From Bog-159 sp049511415 (GTDB lineage: Bacteria; Acidobacteriota; Terriglobia; Bryobacterales; Bryobacteraceae), in assembly GCA_049511415.1 (NCBI GenBank), contig JBEKYC010000004.1, forward strand, positions 114,503 to 178,502: a stretch of 64,000 bases of DNA, in the 5' to 3' direction. The position numbers were made by a program, and so were the translations under genes. The notes beneath the pieces were generated by a model. The model was not told where the DNA came from. It worked only from the letters and a program-made list of their open reading frames with translations, and ran no database searches. Within the stretch, counting starts at the first letter, position 1. Each line of letters starts with the position of its first letter. Below are positions 9,826 to 16,505 of the stretch, one piece after another.

Positions 9826-10155
9826 TCAAGCCATCCTGAGAACGCGATTAACAGCCGAAGTGACCGACAGCCAGCGGGATTCCTCGGCGGCAAGCTGTTT
9901 TTTGCCGGCGGCGGTCAGTTCATATAGGCGCGCGCGTCGCCCGGTGTCTTTGGTGATCCATTCGGCGCGGATCCAACCGGCTTCCTCCATCCGGTGCAGC
10001 GCCGGATAGAGCGAGCCTTCCTCCGCGCGCAGCACGTCTTCGGACATCTCCTTGATGGCGGACATGATTGCGTAGCCGTACAGGCGTGGCCGGCGGGAGA
10101 GAATCTTCAGGACCAGCAGATCGAGTGAACCTTGCAGGGCGTCGGTTTTTGGCAT
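9826..10155 (-). CDS. PadR family transcriptional regulator
   Basis: A 109-residue winged-helix protein typical of short PadR regulators. It opens with LQGSLDLLVLKIL, continues with LYGYAIMSAI, the recognition region EEGSLYPALHRMEEAGWI and the wing IRAEWITKDTGRRARLYELT, and ends in a dimerisation helix (LAAEESRWLSVTSAVNRVL). PadR proteins usually repress their own promoter and adjacent transporter genes until a ligand binds. It is the first gene of a unit with the three ADOP permeases (one-nt gap), an arrangement known from acidobacterial genomes. The ATG has no Shine-Dalgarno sequence; a GTATAC-type -10 element and a tandem AGACGTCT repeat lie directly upstream, so the transcript may be nearly leaderless. 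The ligand is unknown. Confidence 0.92.
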   Translation of the reverse strand: MPKTDALQGSLDLLVLKILSRRPRLYGYAIMSAIKEMSEDVLRAEEGSLYPALHRMEEAGWIRAEWITKDTGRRARLYELTAAGKKQLAAEESRWLSVTSAVNRVLRMA

Positions 10156-10159
10156 ATTA

Positions 10160-10191
10160 AGACGTCTCGGTATACAGACGTCTGGGTATGC
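10160..10191 (-). promoter_or_regulatory. Candidate PadR operator/promoter: tandem 16-bp repeat
   Basis: Two adjoining 16-bp units on the plus strand, AGACGTCTCGGTATAC (10160-10175) and AGACGTCTGGGTATGC (10176-10191), differ at two positions. Each starts with the palindrome AGACGTCT; the second sits in the 10-bp palindrome CAGACGTCTG (10175-10184). The array ends four nt before the padR ATG and contains a minus-strand -10-like TATACC (10169-10174). The position fits autoregulation of padR and the three permeases. The PadR link is inference. Confidence 0.55.
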
Positions 10192-10467
10192 GCATCGTTA
10201 GCGACGTTCGGCGAGATTTATTGGCCGGCGCTCACGGTGGCCCACCCGGCGGACATCACTTGGCCAGGTGGAGTCACCCAGTTCGGATTTCACCAGCACG
10301 CTGCTGAATTCATCTGGCTGTATGTGACGGATTGCGCTGACGCACTGGCAGCCAGCACAACAGCATGGTTAACCCGGCCGCAACCGCGGCCAGATTCGTT
10401 ACGCACTTCTGCCGCGCGCCTCGATCGGCGCCGTCTACGGAGTCCGAACCACAAGACGTACCTTCGA
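10192..10467. other. Intergenic stretch between padR and recR
   Basis: This stretch holds upstream DNA of the padR unit and the 3' flank of recR. No convincing gene was found. Short frames exist on both strands, including a minus-strand hydrophobic peptide ending in LLCWLPVRQRNPSHTAR, but they have no ribosome binding site and no recognisable relative. No T-run hairpin terminator for recR was seen. Confidence 0.5.
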
Positions 10468-11067
10468 TCACATCTCCCGCCGGCCTTCCATGGCCTTCCA
10501 CATGGTCACCTCGTCGGCGAACTCGATGTCGCTGCCCACGGGGATGCCCATGGCGATGCGCGTCACTTTTACGCCCAGCGGCTTCAGCAGCTTCGAAAGA
10601 TACACAGCGGTGGCCTCGCCCTCTACCGTCGGGTTGGTGGCCACGATGATTTCCTCGATCTCGCCCGCGCCGATCCGTTCCACCAGGCTTTTGATTTTGA
10701 GCTGCTCCGGGCCGATTCCCTTTAGCGGCGAGAGCGCCCCATGCAGCACGTGATACTGACCCGTGAACTGCCGTGTCACTTCGATGCCCACGATGTTCGG
10801 GGCCTCCTCCACCACGCACAATATCTTATGGTCGCGGTTGGGGTCGCGGCAGAAGACGCATAGCTCGCCGTCGCTGATGTTGTTGCAGACGCGGCACAGG
10901 CCGAGCTTGTCCTTCACGTCCAGCAGCGCCTGCGACAAATGCTCGGCGTCCTCGCGCGACGCGCGCAGCACGTGGAACGCGAGCCGTTGCGCCGATTTCT
11001 GGCCGACGCCCGGCAAACGCTTGAATTCCGTAATCAGCCGCGCCAGCGGCTCCGCAAAGTCCGGCAT
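10468..11067 (-). CDS. recR: Recombination protein RecR
   Basis: 199 residues, the usual RecR length. It has the N-terminal helix-hairpin-helix region (LITEFKRLPGVGQKSAQRLA), the four-cysteine zinc finger CRVCNNISDGELCVFC (about residues 57-72), a Toprim domain beginning ILCVVEEAPNIVGIE, and the C-terminal EIIVATNPTVEGEATAVYL segment. RecR works with RecF/RecO to load RecA at gaps in recombinational repair. It is the last gene of a minus-strand dnaX-ybaB-recR unit, starting four nt after the ybaB stop. This is a classic bacterial gene order, which supports the identification. Confidence 0.96.
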   Translation of the reverse strand: MPDFAEPLARLITEFKRLPGVGQKSAQRLAFHVLRASREDAEHLSQALLDVKDKLGLCRVCNNISDGELCVFCRDPNRDHKILCVVEEAPNIVGIEVTRQFTGQYHVLHGALSPLKGIGPEQLKIKSLVERIGAGEIEEIIVATNPTVEGEATAVYLSKLLKPLGVKVTRIAMGIPVGSDIEFADEVTMWKAMEGRREM

Positions 11068-11070
11068 GGA

Positions 11071-11379
11071 TTAGAACAGGCCCGGCGGCAGGCCCAGCCC
11101 GCCCATGATGCCGCTCATTTTCTGCTGGCTTTCCTGATCCACCTTTTTAGCCGCCTCATTGCAGGCGGCCAGCACCATGTCCTGCAGCATCTCGACGTCG
11201 CCGGCCACTTCCGGGTCGATCTTCACGCCCAGCACGTTCTTGTGCCCGTCCATTTTGATGGTGACCATGCCGCCGCCGGCGGACGCCTCCACCCGGATCT
11301 GCGCCACTTCCTCCTGCATGCGCTCCTGCATCTGCTGCGCCTGCTTCATCATCGCCTGCATATTGCCGGGTAATTTCAC
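11071..11379 (-). CDS. YbaB/EbfC family nucleoid-associated protein
   Basis: 102 residues. Starts MKLPGNMQAMMKQAQQMQER, followed by the amphipathic helix and the core VEASAGGGMVTIKMDGHKNV with the family's G-G-MV-V/I-pattern, and ends in a Gly/Met-rich tail (MSGIMGGLGLPPGLF). YbaB/EbfC dimers bind DNA and coat the nucleoid. It sits four nt after the dnaX stop and three nt before recR, the standard dnaX-ybaB-recR arrangement, so it is almost certainly co-transcribed with them. Confidence 0.94.
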   Translation of the reverse strand: MKLPGNMQAMMKQAQQMQERMQEEVAQIRVEASAGGGMVTIKMDGHKNVLGVKIDPEVAGDVEMLQDMVLAACNEAAKKVDQESQQKMSGIMGGLGLPPGLF

Positions 11380-11383
11380 GTAG

Positions 11384-12985
11384 CTACTCCTTTAGGTTAC
11401 GAACCGCGCGTACCTCGCCGCCGAAAAGATCCCGGAAGCGCTGCACCTCCGGATTGGCGAGCGCGCGCTGCGACACATCGTCTTCTTTTTGCGGCGCGGC
11501 CGCTACCTGCTCCTGCGCCGCGACCTCTCCAATCGTAACTTTGATCTTAAGCGGTTTTCCGGCGATCTGCCGCACCGCTTGGTTCAGATCCGCCTCGCGC
11601 ATGGACAGGGAGAATTCCTTCGGGGTAGTGAAGCGCAGTTCGCCGTTCGTCTCCACCACCGCGGAATGCTCGATGGCATCGGCGGTGAATTCCATGCCGA
11701 GTTCCATCAACTTGGTATAGAGCCGGTCGCGCCAGGAGCCGCCGGCGGGCGGCGGTTGCGGAGCGGGAGCCGGCGGAGCCGCACGATTCGCGATCGGGGG
11801 TGGAGGAGGAGTGGGGCGGACGGGCTTGGCCGGCTCGCCCGCTCGCCCCTTCGCCGGCTCGCCGCCCAGGCCAGCCAGAGCCTCTTCGATCGAAACCAGG
11901 CGGCCCGCCTGCACCATCCGCACCAGTCCAAGTTCCAGGTGAAAGCGGGGCTGCAAGGAGGCTTGCAGATCGGTGAACAGATCCAGCGACAGTTGCAGGT
12001 AGCGCGTCAGATCCTCTTCGGAGAATTGCGCGGCCGCCTCCGCCAAGCGCTGCCGCTCGCCGGCGGATGCCGCGATCAGACGCGTCTCGCCGCCCGCGAT
12101 CTTGGCCACCAGCAGATTGCGAAAGTAGCGCGCCAGCTCGCGGCTGAAGTGCTGCAGGTTCTGCCCGTTGCTCTCCAGCTCGTTCACCACTTCCAGCATG
12201 CGTGCGGAGGATTGGTCCACCAATGCCTGGCTCACCTGCCCCAAAGCATCCAGTGAAAATGCCCCCAGCAGCGCGCGGACCTCGGCGGCATTCAGCTTGT
12301 CGCCGCAACAGGCGATAGCTTGGTCCAGCGCCGAGAGCGAATCGCGCACGCTGCCTTCGCCCGCCTGCGCCAGCACGGCCAGCGCCTCCGCATCGGCGGC
12401 GATGCCTTCCAGCTCGCAGATCCACGCCATGCGCGCCACTAGGTCCTCGAAATCCACCGCGCGAAAACTGAAGTGCTGGCAGCGCGACGCAATGGTGGCC
12501 GGAATCTTGTGCGCCTCCGTGGTGCATAGCATAAAGACCGCCCAGGCCGGCGGCTCTTCAATGGTCTTCAACAATGCGTTGAACGCCTCGTTGGTGATCT
12601 GGTGGGCTTCGTCGATGATGAATACTTTGTAGCGGTCGCGCGCCGGCTGATAGCGCACGTTCTCGCGCAATTCGCGCATTTCGTTAATGCCGCGATTGGA
12701 GGCCGCGTCGATTTCGATCACGTCCACCGATCCGCCGGCGGCGATTTCTTTGCAGCTCGCGCACACGCCGCAGGGCTGATTGGTCGGACCGTTCACGCAG
12801 TTCAAGCAGCGCGCCAGAATGCGCGCCACGGTAGTTTTGCCCGTGCCACGCTGTCCCGAAAAAATGTAGCCATGCGCGATGCGGTTCTGCGCGATGGCGT
12901 TTTCGAGCGTGGTCTTGACGTGTTCCTGATTCACCACGTCCGCAAACGATTGGGGCCGGTATTTCCGGGCGATCACTTGATACAT
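11384..12985 (-). CDS. dnaX: DNA polymerase III subunit gamma/tau
   Basis: 533 residues. N-terminal AAA+ clamp-loader ATPase: MYQVIARKYRPQSFADVVNQ, Walker A GQRGTGKTT at about 44-52, a zinc module with Cys near 63, 72, 75 and 78 (CLNC...PCGVCASC), Walker B VFIIDEAH, and sensor-like ATIASRCQHF. A Pro/Ala-rich linker (about residues 395-425, APPAPAPQPPPAG) leads to a short C-terminal domain ending RFRDLFGGEVRAVRNLKE, as in the tau-type polymerase-binding end. It is shorter than the 643-residue E. coli tau. No obvious slippery heptamer for gamma production was found. It is the first gene of the dnaX-ybaB-recR unit. Confidence 0.95.
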   Translation of the reverse strand: MYQVIARKYRPQSFADVVNQEHVKTTLENAIAQNRIAHGYIFSGQRGTGKTTVARILARCLNCVNGPTNQPCGVCASCKEIAAGGSVDVIEIDAASNRGINEMRELRENVRYQPARDRYKVFIIDEAHQITNEAFNALLKTIEEPPAWAVFMLCTTEAHKIPATIASRCQHFSFRAVDFEDLVARMAWICELEGIAADAEALAVLAQAGEGSVRDSLSALDQAIACCGDKLNAAEVRALLGAFSLDALGQVSQALVDQSSARMLEVVNELESNGQNLQHFSRELARYFRNLLVAKIAGGETRLIAASAGERQRLAEAAAQFSEEDLTRYLQLSLDLFTDLQASLQPRFHLELGLVRMVQAGRLVSIEEALAGLGGEPAKGRAGEPAKPVRPTPPPPPIANRAAPPAPAPQPPPAGGSWRDRLYTKLMELGMEFTADAIEHSAVVETNGELRFTTPKEFSLSMREADLNQAVRQIAGKPLKIKVTIGEVAAQEQVAAAPQKEDDVSQRALANPEVQRFRDLFGGEVRAVRNLKE

Positions 12986-13379
12986 GGGGTGCGAGATGAG
13001 CCTGAATTCGATATCGTATCATGCGGCCTGAAGCTGGCCCTGCGTCGCCTCCACAGGCATTGGGACCCCTCCTTACGTCTTCCTTACGCCGGTCTTATGC
13101 CATCCTTAGCCATTCGCGATACACTGGCAGTTAGCGGTCTGTTCGGCTGCGGTGTCACGAAATTGAAACCCAAGGCTTAGTTGGCTGGGGTGATCTGAAA
13201 GATAGACCGCGGTTAGCCAAAAGATAGATGCCCCACATAGTGGCGGTCGGCTAGGATTGGGTATAGGACAGCCGGGTTATGTCGGGGTACTCCGTTTTGG
13301 AGGAGTCCCGTCTTCCCCCTCGACAGATGGTGGCCACTCTCGGGCGCGAACCCACTCCCAATTTTTCTATGGAGACGAA
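12986..13379. other. Divergent intergenic region, dnaX / RND efflux operon
   Basis: This region is shared by the dnaX start (minus) and the TolC-like gene (plus). It holds a four-copy CTTA array with a candidate promoter (13072-13125, listed separately), which would leave a leader of about 245 nt before the ATG at 13380. Within the leader, AAAGATAGA-type words occur twice (about 13198 and 13220). The only small plus-strand frame, starting at an ATG near 13279, has a poor ribosome binding site and overlaps the TolC start, so it is not called. No terminator hairpin was identified. Confidence 0.5.
13072..13125 (+). promoter_or_regulatory. Four hexamer repeats at 11-bp period with downstream -10: response-regulator-type promoter
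   Basis: CTTACG (13072-13077), CTTACG (13083-13088), CTTATG (13094-13099) and CTTAGC (13105-13110) are each separated by exactly 5 bp. Direct hexamers at an 11-bp period are the known binding pattern of OmpR/PhoB/PmrA-class response regulators (the PmrA box is CTTAAT-N5-CTTAAT). A -10-like TACACT (13120-13125) follows the last hexamer by 9 bp, as in PhoB-type promoters where the box replaces the -35. The orientation favours the downstream metal-efflux operon. No two-component genes are in the window, so the regulator is unknown. Confidence 0.55.
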
Positions 13380-14645
13380 ATGCAGCGCCTGACGCGGCAG
13401 TTGTGGAAGGGATCGATGCTGGCGATCTGCTGGATCGAAGCAGCGTCAGCCCAGAAGGTCCTGACATGGCAGCAAGCACGTGATGAATTCGAGCAATCGA
13501 ACCCGACCATCCTGGCGGCCCGCATCGGAATTGACGAATCGCGCGCCGAAGAGGTCACGGCGTTCTTGCGGCCCAATCCGGATTTGACCGTTGTGCTCGA
13601 CCAGATTAACCCGTTCAGCAAGAATCCGGTCGACCGCTACGCGCCCTTTGCCTTCGCCCTGCCGGCCGTTTCGTCGTCCTATTTGCACGAACGCCGCCAC
13701 AAACGCGAACTGCGGCTGGAGAGCGCCAAGAAGGCTACCGATATCGCCCAGTCCCAGTTGGCGGATCAGGAGCGTAACCTGATTTTCAATCTGCGCACGG
13801 CATTCATCAACGCGATGCAGGCCAAGGCCGTGCTGGAACTGGCCAAGGACAACCTGACCTACTACGACAAAGAGCTGGGCATCAGCCGCGACCGGTACGC
13901 GGCCGGCGATATCGCGCGCGTGGACCTGGATCGGCTGGAATTGCAGCGCGTGCAGTATGAATCCGACCTGCAAACGGCCGACGTGAATCTGCGCACCGCC
14001 AAGATTCAGCTTCTGCAGTTGCTGAACGACAAGACTCCGATCGCACGTTTCGATGTGAGCGGTCCCTTCGATTTCAGCGAGGCCACGGTCACGCAGGACG
14101 AGTTGCGCCGCGTGGCCCAGGAAGAACGTCCGGACCTGAAAGCCGCGGTGCAGGCGGTCGACAAAGCCCAGACCGATTACAAGCTGGCGGTGGCCAACGG
14201 ATCCACGGACCCCACTTTTGGAGTGGATTTCGGCCGTAACCCCCCCATCCCGGTGTACATGGGGCTCAGCGTCAACATTCCTCTGCGCATTTTTGACCGC
14301 AACCAGGGCGAGAAGGCGCGCACCAAGCTGGATATCACCCGCAACCAAAAGCTTGTGGATGCCGCCGAGGCGCAGGTCTTCAGCGACGTCGATTCGGCAT
14401 TCGCCACGCTCAACAGCACCGTGACCCTGTTACGTCCTTACAAGTCCAAGTATCTGGAGACGGCCGCGCGTGTGCGCGATACCATCGCCTTCTCTTATCA
14501 GCACGGGCAGGCTGCCCTGGTGGATTTTCTGGATGCCCAGCGGGATTATCGCGCCGTGCAGGTGACTTATCTGAATCTGGTTGGTTCTTACTTGACCGCC
14601 GCCGGACAATTGAATCTTGCGGTGGGCCGTGAGGTAATTCAATGA
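13380..14645 (+). CDS. TolC/CzcC-family outer membrane efflux protein
   Basis: 421 residues from the ATG at 13380, which has GGAG five nt upstream; the open frame extends further up but without a signal peptide. The N terminus has a Sec signal peptide ending AASAQ (cleavage near residue 25). The mature part is mostly long alpha-helical stretches typical of OEP repeats (for example RKRELRLESAKKATDIAQ, and KTRIARVDLDRLELQRVQYESDLQ-like helices) and GLSVNIPLRIFDRNQGEKAR, characteristic of the CzcC/CusC-like group. It would form the outer-membrane channel of the tripartite pump encoded downstream. Its stop overlaps the adaptor start by four nt (ATGA), implying translational coupling. Confidence 0.9.
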   Translation: MQRLTRQLWKGSMLAICWIEAASAQKVLTWQQARDEFEQSNPTILAARIGIDESRAEEVTAFLRPNPDLTVVLDQINPFSKNPVDRYAPFAFALPAVSSSYLHERRHKRELRLESAKKATDIAQSQLADQERNLIFNLRTAFINAMQAKAVLELAKDNLTYYDKELGISRDRYAAGDIARVDLDRLELQRVQYESDLQTADVNLRTAKIQLLQLLNDKTPIARFDVSGPFDFSEATVTQDELRRVAQEERPDLKAAVQAVDKAQTDYKLAVANGSTDPTFGVDFGRNPPIPVYMGLSVNIPLRIFDRNQGEKARTKLDITRNQKLVDAAEAQVFSDVDSAFATLNSTVTLLRPYKSKYLETAARVRDTIAFSYQHGQAALVDFLDAQRDYRAVQVTYLNLVGSYLTAAGQLNLAVGREVIQ

Positions 14646-15784
14646 AGATCCTGAGTAGGCGGGATCCCGTCCTCTATCTCGCTCTTGCGCTGCTCCTGCT
14701 CCTCGCGGGATGCAGCGCCGAGGGCAAAGGTGATCCCAAAGCCGAGGCGCCTCCGCCGGCCCAGGTCGAACATGTGCAGAACGCGGGCTTGTTCAAGGTT
14801 GACGATCCCAGCAAGTTCCCCTTGGTCACGGCGGGCGAGCACAGTGCCGCACCCGAACTGAACGTCACCGGAGTGGTGAGCGCGGATGTTTCACGCAACA
14901 TTCCCGTGATCACTCTGGCCACCGGACGCGTCACGGAGTTGCATGCTCGGCTGGGCGACACGGTAGCCAAAGACCAGCTCCTGATGAAGGTGCAGAGCGC
15001 CGATATCGCCAGCGCCTATTCCGACTACCAGCAGGCGCAGGCCGACGAGACCCTGGCGCGAGCGCAACTGGACCGCTCAAAATTGCTGTTCGACAAGGGC
15101 GCGATCGCCCAGAAGGATCTGGAAGTGGCGCAGGATGCGGAAACCAAGGCGGTCGTAACCGTGAAGACCACTCTCGACCACCTGCGTGTGTTGGGCGCGG
15201 ATCCCGATCGTCCGTCCGCTATTGTGGAGGTCCACGCGCCGGTTTCAGGTGTCATCACCGATCAGCAGGTCACCGTGTCGGCCGGTGTGCAAGGGCTGTC
15301 TTCGCCGAATCCGTTCACAATTTCAGACCTGTCGTCGGTGTGGATTCTCTGCGATGTTTACGAAAACGACTTGGCGCAGGTGCATCTCGGCGAGTACGCG
15401 GACGTGCGCCTGAACGCCTTTCCAAACCAACTGTTCAAAGGCCGCATTGGCAACATTAACCCGATTCTGGATCCCAGCATCCGCACCGCCAAGGTCCGCC
15501 TGGAGATGAAGAATCCGGGCAACATGCGGCTGGGCATGTTCGTTACGGCCACGTTTCACGGACCGAAGGTCGAGACCCGCGCCACCGTGCCGGCGTCCGC
15601 CGTGCTGCATCTGCATGATCGCGATTGGGTGTACCTTCCCGCGGGCGATAAGCAATTCCGCCGCCTGGAAGTGACCGGCGGGAAAATGCTGCCGGGCAAC
15701 CAACAGGAAATCGCCTCCGGCCTCCGTCCCGGCCAGCAGGTGGTGTCCAACGCGCTTGTATTGCAGGCCACCGCCGAGCAGTAA
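14642..15784 (+). CDS. Periplasmic adaptor (membrane fusion) subunit of RND efflux pump, CzcB/CusB type
   Basis: 380 residues. Lipoprotein signal with lipobox LAGC (Cys24), so it is probably inner-membrane-anchored by lipid. Then a beta-barrel strand (APELNVTGVVSADVSRN), a lipoyl half-motif (GRVTELHARLGDTVAKDQLL), an alpha hairpin rich in Ala/Gln/Asp (about residues 120-185), the second lipoyl half (VHAPVSGVITDQQVTVSAGV) and membrane-proximal beta domains (RTAKVRLEMKNPGNMRLGMF). It links the TolC-like channel to the RND pump. The metal-binding Met/His segments of CusB are not obvious, so the substrate is not resolved. A KDPG aldolase gene follows after 12 nt. Confidence 0.9.
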   Translation: MKILSRRDPVLYLALALLLLLAGCSAEGKGDPKAEAPPPAQVEHVQNAGLFKVDDPSKFPLVTAGEHSAAPELNVTGVVSADVSRNIPVITLATGRVTELHARLGDTVAKDQLLMKVQSADIASAYSDYQQAQADETLARAQLDRSKLLFDKGAIAQKDLEVAQDAETKAVVTVKTTLDHLRVLGADPDRPSAIVEVHAPVSGVITDQQVTVSAGVQGLSSPNPFTISDLSSVWILCDVYENDLAQVHLGEYADVRLNAFPNQLFKGRIGNINPILDPSIRTAKVRLEMKNPGNMRLGMFVTATFHGPKVETRATVPASAVLHLHDRDWVYLPAGDKQFRRLEVTGGKMLPGNQQEIASGLRPGQQVVSNALVLQATAEQ

Positions 15785-15796
15785 CATAATTGCGTC

Positions 15797-16474
15797 ATGA
15801 CCAAACACGAAATTGGCGCACGTATTGAAGAAATCGGCGTGATACCGGCGATTCGCGTGCCTTCGGCTGAAGACGCCCGGTTCGCCGCGGAGGCCATCTA
15901 CCAAGCCGGCTTGCCAATTGCCGAGATCACTTTGACGATATCCGGAGCGCTGGATCTAATTTCCTCACTGGTGCACGACTTTCCCGACATGGTGGTGGGG
16001 GCCGGCACCGTCGTGGATGTGGATAAGGCGCGCCGCGCGATCGCCGCCGGCGCTCGCTTCATTACCAGCACCGGCTTGGATGTGAGTGTGGTAGGTCTGG
16101 CGGCCGAGGAAGACGTATTAGTGCTTCCCGGGGCTCTGACCCCCACCGAGATCATCAATGCCTGGAAGGCCGGCGCCGACTTCGTCAAGGTATTTCCATG
16201 CGCATCGCTGGGCGGCGATAGTTACATACGCGCCATGAAGGCAGCCCTTCCGCAAATTCGGCTGATTGCCGGCGGGGGCGTCCAGCAGCATACCGCCGGC
16301 AGCTATATCCTGGCCGGCGCCAGCGCCGTAGGGGTGGGCAAGGAGTTGATCACCCACGAAGCCGTCAAGCACCACAAAGGCGAGTGGATCCAGGAACTGG
16401 CACGGCGCTTCATGGCGGTCGTTAAGAACGCTCGTGCGCAGTCGCCTTCCGCCCGCATGGTGACATTTAAATGA
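15797..16474 (+). CDS. eda: 2-dehydro-3-deoxyphosphogluconate (KDPG/KHG) aldolase
   Basis: 225 residues, class I aldolase barrel of the KDPG/KHG family. Visible active-site features: Arg in AIRVPSAED (about residue 20), Glu43 in AEITLT, VVGAGTVVD (phosphate/structural loop), PGALTPTEI, the Schiff-base Lys131 in FVKVFPCASLGG, and the phosphate-binding IAGGGV and VGVGKEL. It cleaves KDPG to pyruvate and glyceraldehyde-3-phosphate (Entner-Doudoroff), or related keto acids. It sits between the adaptor and pump genes of an efflux operon, 12 nt after the adaptor, with no Entner-Doudoroff partner (edd, zwf) nearby. The place in the operon is odd; co-transcription is inferred from spacing. Confidence 0.85.
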   Translation: MTKHEIGARIEEIGVIPAIRVPSAEDARFAAEAIYQAGLPIAEITLTISGALDLISSLVHDFPDMVVGAGTVVDVDKARRAIAAGARFITSTGLDVSVVGLAAEEDVLVLPGALTPTEIINAWKAGADFVKVFPCASLGGDSYIRAMKAALPQIRLIAGGGVQQHTAGSYILAGASAVGVGKELITHEAVKHHKGEWIQELARRFMAVVKNARAQSPSARMVTFK

Positions 16475-16505
16475 CCTGGCTGAACGGGTTCGGGCTGGTG
16501 CAATC

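Noticed and set aside
10132..10725. Plus-strand frame across the padR-recR gap
   Set aside because: It overlaps the starts of padR and the recR 3' half on the other strand, and no part resembles a known protein.
13279..13392. 37-codon frame in the leader of the efflux operon
   Set aside because: Poor ribosome binding site and overlap with the TolC start; no evidence that it is a regulatory leader peptide.
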